Shown here piece by piece: positions 1 to 7,023 of a stretch of DNA of 64,000 nucleotides. Below the pieces are notes generated by a model. The model had not been told where the DNA came from. It ran no database searches and was given only the letters and a program-made list of their open reading frames with translations. Made by a program: the position numbers and the translations under genes. This DNA is from Streptomyces sp. HUAS YS2 (GTDB lineage: Bacteria > Actinomycetota > Actinomycetes > Streptomycetales > Streptomycetaceae), in the NCBI RefSeq assembly GCF_033343995.1, contig NZ_CP137573.1, forward strand, positions 4,807,001 to 4,871,000, read 5' to 3'. Numbering within the stretch: the stretch's first letter is position 1; the number at the start of each line of letters is the position of its first letter.

Positions 1-2
1 CC

Positions 3-248
3 TACCGCACCCGGCCCACCTGGCGGAAGTTCCTGCTCTTCCCGCTCACCAACGCGGCCAACTTCGTCATCACCACGGTGGGGGTGTACGTGCTGGTGGA
101 CCTGGCCGGTCTGTCCGCCCGGTACGCCCCGCTGATCGCCGCCGCGGGCGCCGTCCCCGTGACGTTTCTGCTCTCCCGAACGATCATGCTGCGACCCGAC
201 ACCACCCGAACGCACGAGTCGTTGGTCGAAACAGTCGCTTCGAAGTAG
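3..248 (+). CDS. GtrA-like family membrane protein, C-terminal part (cut by window edge)
   Basis: The reading frame enters from the left edge and ends at TAG 246-248, leaving 81 residues. It has two hydrophobic stretches (about residues 10-32 and 40-58) separated by a short loop, with an ending of the type VTFLLSRTIML before a polar tail. That hydrophobic-loop-hydrophobic-Arg pattern matches the second half of GtrA-family proteins, four-helix membrane proteins linked to transfer or flipping of polyprenyl-linked sugars. A complete GtrA paralogue lies at 49201-49719 on the other strand and is not closely similar. The assignment rests on topology and the C-terminal motif, so another small membrane family or the tail of a larger glycosyltransferase remains possible. 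Confidence 0.5.
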   Translation, partial: YRTRPTWRKFLLFPLTNAANFVITTVGVYVLVDLAGLSARYAPLIAAAGAVPVTFLLSRTIMLRPDTTRTHESLVETVASK

Positions 249-329
249 TGGCCCAGACCACGGCGACTGCCTAACATCGATCACCGCAAGGTCGTAAAGA
301 TGACGAACGACCCACGCCGGGAGGCTCCT

Positions 330-974
330 TTGCACCGCCGCACCGCGCTCTCCGTCTCCGCCGCGCTCCTCGCCGCGGCCCCGCTCCTCTCCGCCTGCGG
401 GAGCGACGCGCACCCAGGCGCGGCGGCCGTCGTCGGGGGACAGCGGATCGAGGTCTCCAGCCTCCAGGCCCAGGTGAAGGACGTCCGGACGGCGCAGCAG
501 GCCTCGCCGCAGTCCGCCCAGCTGCTCCAGGCGACCGGCGACCTCAGCCGGGAGAAGCTCAACGGCATGATCTTCGACCGGATCGTGGACCAGGTGGCGA
601 AGGACCACGGGGTGACCGCGACCCGCGCCGAGATCCAGCGGACCCGGGCCCAGGCCGCCGCGCAGACCGGCGGCGAGGAGCAGCTCGCCGCGATGCTGCT
701 CCAGCAGCAGGGCATCGCGCCGGACCAGATCGACGCCGCGGTCCGCCGGCAGATCCTGATGAACAAGGTCGCCGAGAAGATCGGCGCGACGAACACCCCC
801 GAGGGCCAGAAGAAGCTGACCGAGGTGTTCACCGCGGCGTCGAAGAAGCTCGCCATCGACGTGAACCCGCGCTACGGCGCCTGGGACAACGACAAGATCC
901 AGCTCGGCTCGTACAGCGCGCCGTGGATCAAGCAGCTCACGCAGCAGCCCCCGGCCATCGAGAGCGGCGCCTGA
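330..974 (+). CDS. SurA N-terminal domain-like lipoprotein (putative periplasmic-type chaperone)
   Basis: The 214-residue product starts with a lipoprotein signal peptide: HRRT positive end, Ala/Leu-rich core and lipobox LLSAC, so it should be lipid-anchored outside the membrane. The mature part begins with a short VVGGQRIEVSSLQAQV segment and a helical stretch, as in SurA/PrsA-type chaperone N-terminal domains; no parvulin prolyl-isomerase domain is visible, so it would be a chaperone-only form. I chose TTG 330 because a perfect GGGAGG (319-324) sits 5 nt before it and it gives an ideal signal peptide; an in-frame ATG at 300 would add ten polar residues and has no clear ribosome site. It is followed 18 nt later by mazG, an order I recall from other streptomycetes. 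Confidence 0.75.
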   Translation: MHRRTALSVSAALLAAAPLLSACGSDAHPGAAAVVGGQRIEVSSLQAQVKDVRTAQQASPQSAQLLQATGDLSREKLNGMIFDRIVDQVAKDHGVTATRAEIQRTRAQAAAQTGGEEQLAAMLLQQQGIAPDQIDAAVRRQILMNKVAEKIGATNTPEGQKKLTEVFTAASKKLAIDVNPRYGAWDNDKIQLGSYSAPWIKQLTQQPPAIESGA

Positions 975-980
975 CCCGGG

Positions 981-986
981 TAGGTT
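981..986 (+). promoter_or_regulatory. -10 box TAGGTT of a leaderless mazG transcript
   Basis: TAGGTT ends 6 nt before GTG 993, so transcription would start at or next to the start codon. No usable ribosome site is spaced correctly upstream, which fits a leaderless mRNA. Confidence 0.5.
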
Positions 987-992
987 CGAGGG

Positions 993-1964
993 GTGAACGC
1001 TGACAGCCCCGGCCGTATCGTCCTGCTCACCGCCAGCCACCGCGTGGCCCCCGGACTGCTGTCCTGGCCCGCGTGGCAGACGCTGCACGCCGCCGACCGG
1101 GTGCTGTGCCCCGACGAGCACCACCCGCAGCTGCCGTACCTGCGCGAGGCCGGCGTGGCCGTCGAGCACGGCCGCCCGTCGGCGCAGGACCTCGTCGAGG
1201 CGTGCGCCGGGGGGCGGACCGTCGTCGTGCTGCCCTCCGGCGAGGGCGACACGACCCTGACGGACGGACTCGCCCGGCTGGCCGGCTCCGGCCGCGTCGC
1301 CATGCCCGACCTGGAGCTGCTGCCCGGCTCGTACGACCTGCCCGGCGCGCGGCTGCTCGACCTCGTCCAGGTGATGGACCGGATCCGCCGCGAGTGCCCG
1401 TGGTCCTCGCGGCAGACCCACAAGGGCCTCGCGAAGTACGGCATCGAGGAGGCGTACGAACTCGTCGAGGCGATCGAGGACGGCGACCGGGACGAGCTGC
1501 GCGAGGAGCTCGGCGACGTGCTGCTCCAGGTCGTCTTCCACGCGCGGATCGCGGAGGAGTACGAGGACGCGGACGAGGCGTTCTCCATCGACGACGTGGC
1601 CGGCACCATCGTGGAGAAGCTCATCCACCGCCACCCCCATGTCTTCGGCGACGCGCACGCGGAGACCCCGGAGGACGTCAAGGAGCACTGGCTGCGCACG
1701 AAGGCGATCGAGAAGCAGCGCGAGTCCGTGACGGACGGCGTCCCCCTCGGTCAGCCCGGTCTCGCGCTCGCCGCGAAGCTGGCGGGCCGCGTCCGCACGG
1801 CGGGCCTCGAGGTGGAGCCGCCGTCCGGCGAGGGCATCGGCTACGAACTGCTCGCCCTCGCGGTCCGCGCCGAGGCGGCGGGCGTCGACCCGGAGGCCGC
1901 GCTGCGCGCGGCGGGCCGGGCGTACCGGGACGCGATCCGCGCGGCGGAGGGCACGGACGCCTAG
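993..1964 (+). CDS. mazG: MazG-family nucleoside triphosphate pyrophosphohydrolase
   Basis: This 323-residue protein carries a MazG domain at about residues 130-240, with the EEAYELVEAIE and ELGDVLLQVVFHARIAEE acidic helices that bind Mg2+ and the typical IVEKLIHRHPHVFGD segment. The family hydrolyses (d)NTPs to NMP and pyrophosphate, cleaning the nucleotide pool or lowering alarmone-linked signals. The first ~100 residues (LLTASHRVAPGLLSWPAW, then ...ADRVLC) look like a worn-down tetrapyrrole-methylase N-terminus as found in YabN-type fusions, but without an intact SAM-binding glycine motif. GTG 993 is preceded by a TAGGTT -10 box, suggesting leaderless expression. Its stop codon overlaps the stop of the convergent flavohemoprotein gene. 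Confidence 0.9.
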   Translation: MNADSPGRIVLLTASHRVAPGLLSWPAWQTLHAADRVLCPDEHHPQLPYLREAGVAVEHGRPSAQDLVEACAGGRTVVVLPSGEGDTTLTDGLARLAGSGRVAMPDLELLPGSYDLPGARLLDLVQVMDRIRRECPWSSRQTHKGLAKYGIEEAYELVEAIEDGDRDELREELGDVLLQVVFHARIAEEYEDADEAFSIDDVAGTIVEKLIHRHPHVFGDAHAETPEDVKEHWLRTKAIEKQRESVTDGVPLGQPGLALAAKLAGRVRTAGLEVEPPSGEGIGYELLALAVRAEAAGVDPEAALRAAGRAYRDAIRAAEGTDA

Positions 1965-3172
1965 GGTTCCCCCGGCGCCCGCGCCTCGGGGTCGTGCCAC
2001 TGGAGCTCCGGCGGGCTCAGCAGCCACTCCGCCGCGCCCTGCGGGCGGGTGTGGGAGCGGCCGATCGCCGGCAGCCGGTCGTGGAAGATCCGCGCGGGTG
2101 CCGTCCCCAGCGCCTCCAGGACCGGGACGGTCTCCGTGAGGAAGCCCGGCGGTCCCGCCAGGTAGACGTCGTGGTCCGCCCAGTGCAGGCTCGCCGGCAG
2201 CGCCTGGAGGAGGCGCTCCGTCGCCTGGTCCCGCGGATGCCGCGGCGCCGACGCGATGCACGTGACGCCCAGCCCGGGTATCCGCTGCGCGAAGGCGTCG
2301 AGCTCCGCCTGGCCGTACAGGTACTCCCGGGCCCGCGCCACCAGGAACAGCCGCGCCTCCGTCTCCCCGGGGTCGACCGCCAGTTCCTCGAGCAGCGCCC
2401 TGACCGGCGCCCAGCCCGTCCCGGCGGCGATGTACGTGCGTGGGGCGCCCGCCGGTGTGCGGTGCACCGTCGCCCCGCCCGCCGCGCTGAGGCGCAGTGT
2501 CTCGCCGGGCCGGACCTCGTCCACCAGCGCCGTGCTCATCCGCCCGCCGCGTATTCGGCTGACATGCAGGTCGACGGTGCCGTCCGGGCGGGGCGCGTTG
2601 GCGAGCGAGTACGTGCGCCAGATCCGCGGCACCCGCAGCGAACTGACGCTCGCGTACTGCCCGGCGGAGTACATGTACGGCTGCCGGGGCCGCAGCGTGA
2701 GCACCGCGAGGTCGTCGCCGTACCGCAGGTGCCGCACCACGTCCGCGTCCCACCAGGCGGGCTCGCCGGCCTGCTCGGCCTCCTGCGCGCCGCGCATCAT
2801 GAGGTCGGCGACCAGGGTGTACGCCTCCGTCCAGGCCTTCTCGGCGGCCGGCGTCCACGCGGTCCCGGCGGTCCTGGCGAACGCCGTGAGCAGACTGGCG
2901 CCGACGGCCGGGTACAGCGCGGGCGCGGCGAGGAACTTGCGGTGGTCGCGGCCGAGCCGGCCGAGGTAGTCCGCGAGGCCGGGGTCGTCGAGACGGGTGA
3001 CGACGTGGGTGAGCGCGGCGAAGAGCCGGTCGCGCTGCGGGCGGAGGTCCTCGGGGAACAGGTCGCGCACGCCGGGGTTGTGCCAGAACAGGTGCGAGTA
3101 GAAGAAGGTGACGGCTTGTTCGGCCCGTCTCTCGACGACGGCGAACGTGCTTCGGAGCAGCTGAGGATCCAC
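1961..3172 (-). CDS. flavohemoprotein-like globin/FAD/NAD(P)H oxidoreductase (putative NO dioxygenase)
   Basis: The 403-residue protein has a globin domain (about 1-135) fused to an FAD- and NAD(P)-binding reductase (about 150-370). Visible haem-pocket residues include the B10 tyrosine in FFYSHLF, the distal Gln in RPQRDRLF, the proximal His in GRDHRKF and the Tyr in ALYPAV. The reductase shows WRTYSLANAP for FAD, IAAGTGWAPV for the nucleotide and YLAGPPGF near the end. Canonical Hmp proteins turn NO plus O2 into nitrate; the C-terminus here is longer and lacks the usual FGP ending, so the substrate could differ. GTG 3172 has a TAGATT -10 box 7 nt upstream, suggesting a leaderless transcript. 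It is divergent from the P450 99 nt away, so it might donate electrons to it, but that is only inference. Confidence 0.85.
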   Translation of the reverse strand: MDPQLLRSTFAVVERRAEQAVTFFYSHLFWHNPGVRDLFPEDLRPQRDRLFAALTHVVTRLDDPGLADYLGRLGRDHRKFLAAPALYPAVGASLLTAFARTAGTAWTPAAEKAWTEAYTLVADLMMRGAQEAEQAGEPAWWDADVVRHLRYGDDLAVLTLRPRQPYMYSAGQYASVSSLRVPRIWRTYSLANAPRPDGTVDLHVSRIRGGRMSTALVDEVRPGETLRLSAAGGATVHRTPAGAPRTYIAAGTGWAPVRALLEELAVDPGETEARLFLVARAREYLYGQAELDAFAQRIPGLGVTCIASAPRHPRDQATERLLQALPASLHWADHDVYLAGPPGFLTETVPVLEALGTAPARIFHDRLPAIGRSHTRPQGAAEWLLSPPELQWHDPEARAPGEP

Positions 3173-3179
3173 GACGACG

Positions 3180-3185
3180 AATCTA
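3180..3185 (-). promoter_or_regulatory. -10 box TAGATT for the flavohemoprotein gene
   Basis: Read on the minus strand, TAGATT lies 7 nt before GTG 3172 with no ribosome site between, consistent with a leaderless transcript. Confidence 0.5.
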
Positions 3186-3259
3186 GGCCACGAGTCTTCA
3201 CCAGATCCGCACGACCTTCACGGTGTGTCCCCACGGCTCGGTCCGGGCCGGAGTCCGGG

Positions 3260-3265
3260 TAACGT
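3260..3265 (+). promoter_or_regulatory. -10 box TAACGT for the P450 gene
   Basis: TAACGT ends 6 nt before GTG 3272. A weak GGAGG abuts the start codon too closely to act as a normal ribosome site, so leaderless expression is the simpler reading. Confidence 0.45.
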
Positions 3266-3271
3266 CGGAGG

Positions 3272-4513
3272 GTGAGTGAGAGCCCCGCCCCCGAACTCTT
3301 CACCTGGGAGTTCGCCACCGATCCGTACCCTGCCTACGCCTGGCTGCGCGAGCACGCGCCGGTGCACCGGGCGACGTTGCCCAGTGGGGTGGAGGCCTGG
3401 CTGGTGACGCGGTACGGGGACGCCCGGCAGGCGCTCGCCGACCAGCGCCTGTCGAAGAACCCGGCCCACCACGACGAGCCCGCGCACGCCAAGGGCAAGA
3501 CCGGCATCCCGGGCGAGCGCAAGGCCGAGCTGATGACGCATCTGCTCAACATCGACCCGCCGGACCACACCCGGCTGCGCCGGCTCGTCTCCAAGGCGTT
3601 CACGCCGCGCACGGTCGCGGAGTTCGCGCCCCGGGTGCAGGAGCTGACGGACCGGCTCATCGACGGGTTCGAGGGCAGGGGCGAGGCGGACCTCATCCAC
3701 GAGTTCGCCTTCCCGCTCCCCATCTACGCGATCTGTGACCTGCTCGGCGTCCCGCGCGAGGACCAGGACGACTTCCGGGACTGGGCCGGGATGATGATCC
3801 GGCACGGCGGCGGGCCGCGCGGTGGGGTGGCCCGGTCGGTGAAGAAGATGCGCGGCTACCTCGCGGAGCTGATCCACCGCAAGCGCCTCGACCCGGGCGA
3901 CGACCTCATCTCCGGGCTCATCCGGGCGTCCGACCACGGCGAGCACCTCACGGAGAACGAGGCCGCCGCGATGGCCTTCATCCTCCTGTTCGCCGGCTTC
4001 GAGACGACCGTGAACCTGATCGGCAACGGGGTGTACGCGCTGCTGCGCAACCCCGAGCAGCGCGAGCGCCTCCAGGCCTCCCTGGCGGCCGGCGAGACCG
4101 GCCTCCTGGAGACCGGGGTGGAGGAGCTGCTGCGGTACGACGGGCCGGTGGAGCTGGCGACCTGGCGGTTCGCCACCGAGTCGCTGACCCTCGGCGGGCA
4201 GGAGATCCGGGCCGGCGACCCCGTCCTGGTGGTGCTCGCCGCCGCCGACCGGGACCCGGAGCGGTTCGCCGAGCCGGACACGCTCGATCTGTCGAGGCGT
4301 GACAACCAGCACCTCGGCTACGGGCACGGCATCCACTACTGCCTGGGCGCCCCGCTCGCCCGGCTGGAGGGCCAGACGGCGCTCGCCACGCTCCTGACTC
4401 GCTTGCCGGACTTGCGACTTGGGGCCGATCCGGCCGAACTGCGATGGCGCGGCGGGCTGATTATGCGTGGTCTACGCACGCTTCCGGTGGAGTTCACCAC
4501 CCCGCACAACTGA
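3272..4513 (+). CDS. cytochrome P450 (bacterial class I, CYP107-like)
   Basis: A full-length 413-residue soluble P450. The haem-binding loop GYGHGIHYCLGAPLAR gives the axial cysteine at about residue 357; the K-helix EELLR supplies the ExxR pair; the I-helix reads FAGFETT, with Phe where most family members have His or Asp. These enzymes are monooxygenases using electrons from ferredoxin; no ferredoxin gene is adjacent, although a flavohemoprotein reductase is divergently placed 99 nt away. From memory the syntenic S. coelicolor gene is the CYP107T1 gene; I could not verify the subfamily. Substrate unknown. No biosynthetic cluster surrounds it, so a housekeeping or orphan role is likely. Confidence 0.93.
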   Translation: MSESPAPELFTWEFATDPYPAYAWLREHAPVHRATLPSGVEAWLVTRYGDARQALADQRLSKNPAHHDEPAHAKGKTGIPGERKAELMTHLLNIDPPDHTRLRRLVSKAFTPRTVAEFAPRVQELTDRLIDGFEGRGEADLIHEFAFPLPIYAICDLLGVPREDQDDFRDWAGMMIRHGGGPRGGVARSVKKMRGYLAELIHRKRLDPGDDLISGLIRASDHGEHLTENEAAAMAFILLFAGFETTVNLIGNGVYALLRNPEQRERLQASLAAGETGLLETGVEELLRYDGPVELATWRFATESLTLGGQEIRAGDPVLVVLAAADRDPERFAEPDTLDLSRRDNQHLGYGHGIHYCLGAPLARLEGQTALATLLTRLPDLRLGADPAELRWRGGLIMRGLRTLPVEFTTPHN

Positions 4514-4559
4514 CGGAGCGTCAAGACTGTGATCTTCGCGTGATCCGCGCTGCATCGAC

Positions 4560-4589
4560 TTGTGACTTACGTTCGAATGCCGCTACGTT
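4560..4589 (+). promoter_or_regulatory. promoter of the first Rpf gene
   Basis: TTGTGA (4560-4565) and TACGTT (4584-4589) are separated by 18 nt and lie about 38 nt before the ATG at 4627. They fit a vegetative-type promoter. No riboswitch-like sequence is present between promoter and gene, unlike the second Rpf gene. Confidence 0.5.
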
Positions 4590-4626
4590 CACCGACACCT
4601 CAGCAGTCACGCGAAAGGCACTCCGC

Positions 4627-5583
4627 ATGCGCTCCGGGAACGGACGACACCGTCGCCCCCGTCAGGCCCCCGCCCTCGTCGTAGCGGCAGGCGTGACCGG
4701 GTCCGCCCTCGCCCTGCCGCTGCTCGGCGCGGGCTCCGCCTCGGCCGCCGACGCGGCGACGTGGAACCGGGTCGCCGAGTGCGAGTCCGGCGGGCTGTGG
4801 AGCGCCGACTTCGGCAACGGGCTGTACGGCGGCCTGCAGTTCACCCAGGAGACCTGGGACACCTTCGGTGGCGCCGAGTACGCGGCCCGCCCGGACCTCG
4901 CCAGCCGCGCTCAGCAGATCGCCGTCGCGGAGAAGGCGCTCGCCTCGCAGGGCGCGAAGACCTGGGCCACCTGCGCCGGGATCGTCGGCCTGAAGGACGA
5001 CGGCACCCTGAAGCCGCCCGCGAACCCGACCGGCGGGGTCCTGCCGGAGGCGCCCGACGCATCCGCAAATCCGGATGCCGCGGGGGAGGGGTCCACCGAC
5101 CCCGCCGAGTCCGACACGCCCGGAAAGCCCGAGAAGTCCGCCGAGCCCGACGTGAGCGGCTCGCCCTCCTCGCCGTCGGCCTCCGCCTCCCCGGACGCCG
5201 GCACCTCGCCCGGCACCGAGACCCCCGGCACCGGCAAGCACCGCGGCGAGGCGGCCACCGAGGATCCCGTCAATTCGGACACCACGCCCGAATCGGGACG
5301 TCATGCCGCGCCGAGTGGCGACCCGGCGCGTGACGCCGGCGATCCCGCTGTCGACGAAATCGCCGGTAACCAGACGGATGCCGCCAAGGGTGTGAAGGGT
5401 GAGAACCCGAACACCTCGGACGAATACACCGTGCTTCCCGGCGACAACCTCTCCGAGATCGCCGCCGAGCACGAACTCCACGGAGGGTGGAAGGCGCTCT
5501 ACAAGGCCAACCGCGAGACCGTGGGGGCCGATCCGGACCTCATCCGCCCCGGTCAGAGCCTCGATCTGACCGACCGGCAGTAG
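4627..5583 (+). CDS. secreted Rpf-domain muralytic protein with LysM
   Basis: The 318-residue exported protein has a signal peptide ending around ASAADA, an Rpf/transglycosylase-like domain (about residues 42-115: WNRVAECESGGLWS, with the catalytic Glu in CESGG, and YGGLQFTQETW), a long Pro/Ser/Asp/Glu-rich linker and a C-terminal LysM domain (about 265-315). Rpf proteins cleave peptidoglycan and promote spore germination and resuscitation; LysM binds the wall glycan. ATG 4627 is chosen because GAAAGG precedes it and it opens directly into the signal peptide; in-frame starts further upstream overlap the P450. A related, shorter Rpf gene follows at 6039. The acidic, low-complexity linker is the most variable part. 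Confidence 0.92.
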   Translation: MRSGNGRHRRPRQAPALVVAAGVTGSALALPLLGAGSASAADAATWNRVAECESGGLWSADFGNGLYGGLQFTQETWDTFGGAEYAARPDLASRAQQIAVAEKALASQGAKTWATCAGIVGLKDDGTLKPPANPTGGVLPEAPDASANPDAAGEGSTDPAESDTPGKPEKSAEPDVSGSPSSPSASASPDAGTSPGTETPGTGKHRGEAATEDPVNSDTTPESGRHAAPSGDPARDAGDPAVDEIAGNQTDAAKGVKGENPNTSDEYTVLPGDNLSEIAAEHELHGGWKALYKANRETVGADPDLIRPGQSLDLTDRQ

Positions 5584-5755
5584 TCGCGTACGGGGGTGGT
5601 TCGCGGCTGTATGTCCGGTTCTGAGCAAATGAGACATGGGTCTCTTCGCCTCAACTGGCGTGTCTTGTCCGCAAACTTTGCTTCCGTCACCTCTCACCTG
5701 CGCAAACGACCCTCACAACTGGGCCGGTAGGGGCGATTTTTCCCGAATGGGGTCT

Positions 5756-5785
5756 TTGAACTTGGCCGGGGTCTGTGTCTACGGT
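5756..5785 (+). promoter_or_regulatory. promoter of the riboswitch-controlled rpf gene
   Basis: TTGAAC (5756-5761), an 18-nt spacer and TACGGT (5780-5785) place the start near 5792, about 30 nt before the riboswitch P1 strand. This gives a roughly 250-nt leader before the ATG at 6039. Confidence 0.55.
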
Positions 5786-5822
5786 CGTGACCGCTCGCCA
5801 CCGCGGGCCCCGTCGACCGGTA

Positions 5823-6021
5823 ACGCCGAATCCTGCCGTCGGCCGATGGGAACAGTCGTCGCGTCAAGCGCCGTAGGCAGGAGCGGGGGACCCAGGTAAG
5901 TGCCGGTCCCGGCCGTCGAGACAGTGACGGCCGATCGACCGGCTTGGGGTGAAGCCGCGTGCAAGGACACGCGGCCGGGCAACTCTTCCGGCCCGAACCC
6001 GACAGCTCACCTCGCAGGCGT
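5823..6021 (+). ncRNA. ydaO/yuaA-type cyclic-di-AMP riboswitch
   Basis: The leader of the second Rpf gene contains the conserved blocks of the ydaO aptamer in order: GAGCGGGGGACCCAG (5881-5895), TTGGGGTGAAGCCG (about 5943-5956) and GCCCGAACCCGACAGCTCAC followed by CTCGCAGGCG (ending 6020). The P1 helix can form between ACGCC (5823-5827) and GGCGT (6017-6021), and a second helix between CCTGCC (5832-5837) and GGCAGG (5876-5881). The family binds c-di-AMP and usually switches expression off. Published work on S. coelicolor rpfA describes this arrangement. CTCACC (6006-6011) can also pair with GGTGAG (6023-6028) next to the ribosome site, a possible alternative fold. Confidence 0.93.
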
Positions 6022-6038
6022 CGGTGAGGAGAACTTCC

Positions 6039-6731
6039 ATGCTGCTTTCCGGCAAGGGCAAACACCGTCGTGCCTCCAAGGCCACCCGCGTCGTCGCACT
6101 CGCCGGCGTCGCCGGTGTCGCCGTCGCCGCCCCGCTGCTGACCGCGGGCACCGCCTCGGCCGCCACCGCCTCCGAGTGGGACGCCGTCGCGCAGTGCGAG
6201 TCCGGCGGCGACTGGTCCATCAACACCGGCAACGGTTACTACGGCGGCCTGCAGTTCTCGGCCTCCACCTGGGCCGCCTACGGCGGCACCGCCTACGCGG
6301 CCACCGCCGACCAGGCCTCCAAGTCGCAGCAGATCCAGATCGCCGAGAAGGTCCTGGCGGGCCAGGGCAAGGGCGCGTGGCCGAGCTGCGGCGTGGGCCT
6401 GTCCGGCGCCGCGTACACCGGCGGCACCGCCGAGCAGGCGCAGCCCCAGCCGGAGCGGAAGGCCGAGCAGCCCACCACCCGCAGCGAGCAGCGCACCGCG
6501 CCGAAGCCCGCCGCGAAGAACGGCGACGCGAAGAAGACCGTCACCACCCCGACCGGCAAGAAGGTCAAGAAGGGTGACGGCGAGTACAAGGTCGTCGCCG
6601 GTGACACGCTGAGCAAGATCGCCGCCGCGCACGACGTCAAGGGCGGCTGGGAGAAGCTCTTCAAGCTGAACAAGGACATCGTCCAGGACGCGGACCTGAT
6701 CTACCCGGGTCAGCAGCTCCACCTGAAGTGA
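6039..6731 (+). CDS. rpfA: resuscitation-promoting factor-type muralytic enzyme with LysM (RpfA-like)
   Basis: A 230-residue secreted protein. A signal peptide (RR-rich start, Ala/Val core, cleavage near TASAAT) is followed by the Rpf fold (about 45-115) with AQCESGGDWS, where Glu is the catalytic acid, and YGGLQFSASTW. A Gln/Lys/Pro linker leads to a C-terminal LysM domain (about 180-230; YKVVAGDTLSKIAAAH). It cuts peptidoglycan during germination and regrowth. ATG 6039 follows AGGAGA at 6027-6032. It is the gene controlled by the c-di-AMP riboswitch in its leader, so c-di-AMP should gate wall remodelling. It is a paralogue of the longer Rpf gene 450 bp upstream. Enolase follows after a terminator-like hairpin. 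Confidence 0.93.
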   Translation: MLLSGKGKHRRASKATRVVALAGVAGVAVAAPLLTAGTASAATASEWDAVAQCESGGDWSINTGNGYYGGLQFSASTWAAYGGTAYAATADQASKSQQIQIAEKVLAGQGKGAWPSCGVGLSGAAYTGGTAEQAQPQPERKAEQPTTRSEQRTAPKPAAKNGDAKKTVTTPTGKKVKKGDGEYKVVAGDTLSKIAAAHDVKGGWEKLFKLNKDIVQDADLIYPGQQLHLK

Positions 6732-6742
6732 GCCGAGCGACC

Positions 6743-6766
6743 CGGGTGGGTCCGGCGGCCCACCCG
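6743..6766 (+). terminator. hairpin after rpfA
   Basis: CGGGTGGG (6743-6750) can pair with CCCACCCG (6759-6766) around an 8-nt loop, 12 nt after the rpfA stop. No T-run follows, as is usual for Streptomyces terminators. Confidence 0.45.
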
Positions 6767-6931
6767 CGTCGCACGACACTCCCGCGGTGATCACCCCGGT
6801 CCGGCGTGTTTCTCCCCCGTACACGCCGGGCCGGGGTTCTCCATGTCCGGTTACCCGCAGGTAGAACGAGACCGTTCGCCCCGGGATGCCCGCGCTTGGG
6901 TCCTTTTTCGTCCCAGCGGGCGGGCACCCGA

Positions 6932-6960
6932 CTGGCCGGGCACCCCGAGCCGGTTAGGCT
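6932..6960 (+). promoter_or_regulatory. candidate enolase promoter
   Basis: TAGGCT (6955-6960) is a good -10 box; CTGGCC 17 nt upstream is a weak -35. The transcript would have a leader of about 57 nt. The rest of the 292-bp gap (6732-7023) holds the rpfA terminator and nothing else I recognise. Confidence 0.4.
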
Positions 6961-7023
6961 CTTGTCGCAAGGCCAAGCAGACCTCTGCACTTTTCTCGCG
7001 TCACATCCCAGAAGGAGATGCTC

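Noticed and set aside
1073..3262. Very long open frame on the plus strand
   Set aside because: It is an Arg/Pro/Gly-rich shadow of mazG and the antisense of the flavohemoprotein gene; no family similarity and wrong third-position pattern.
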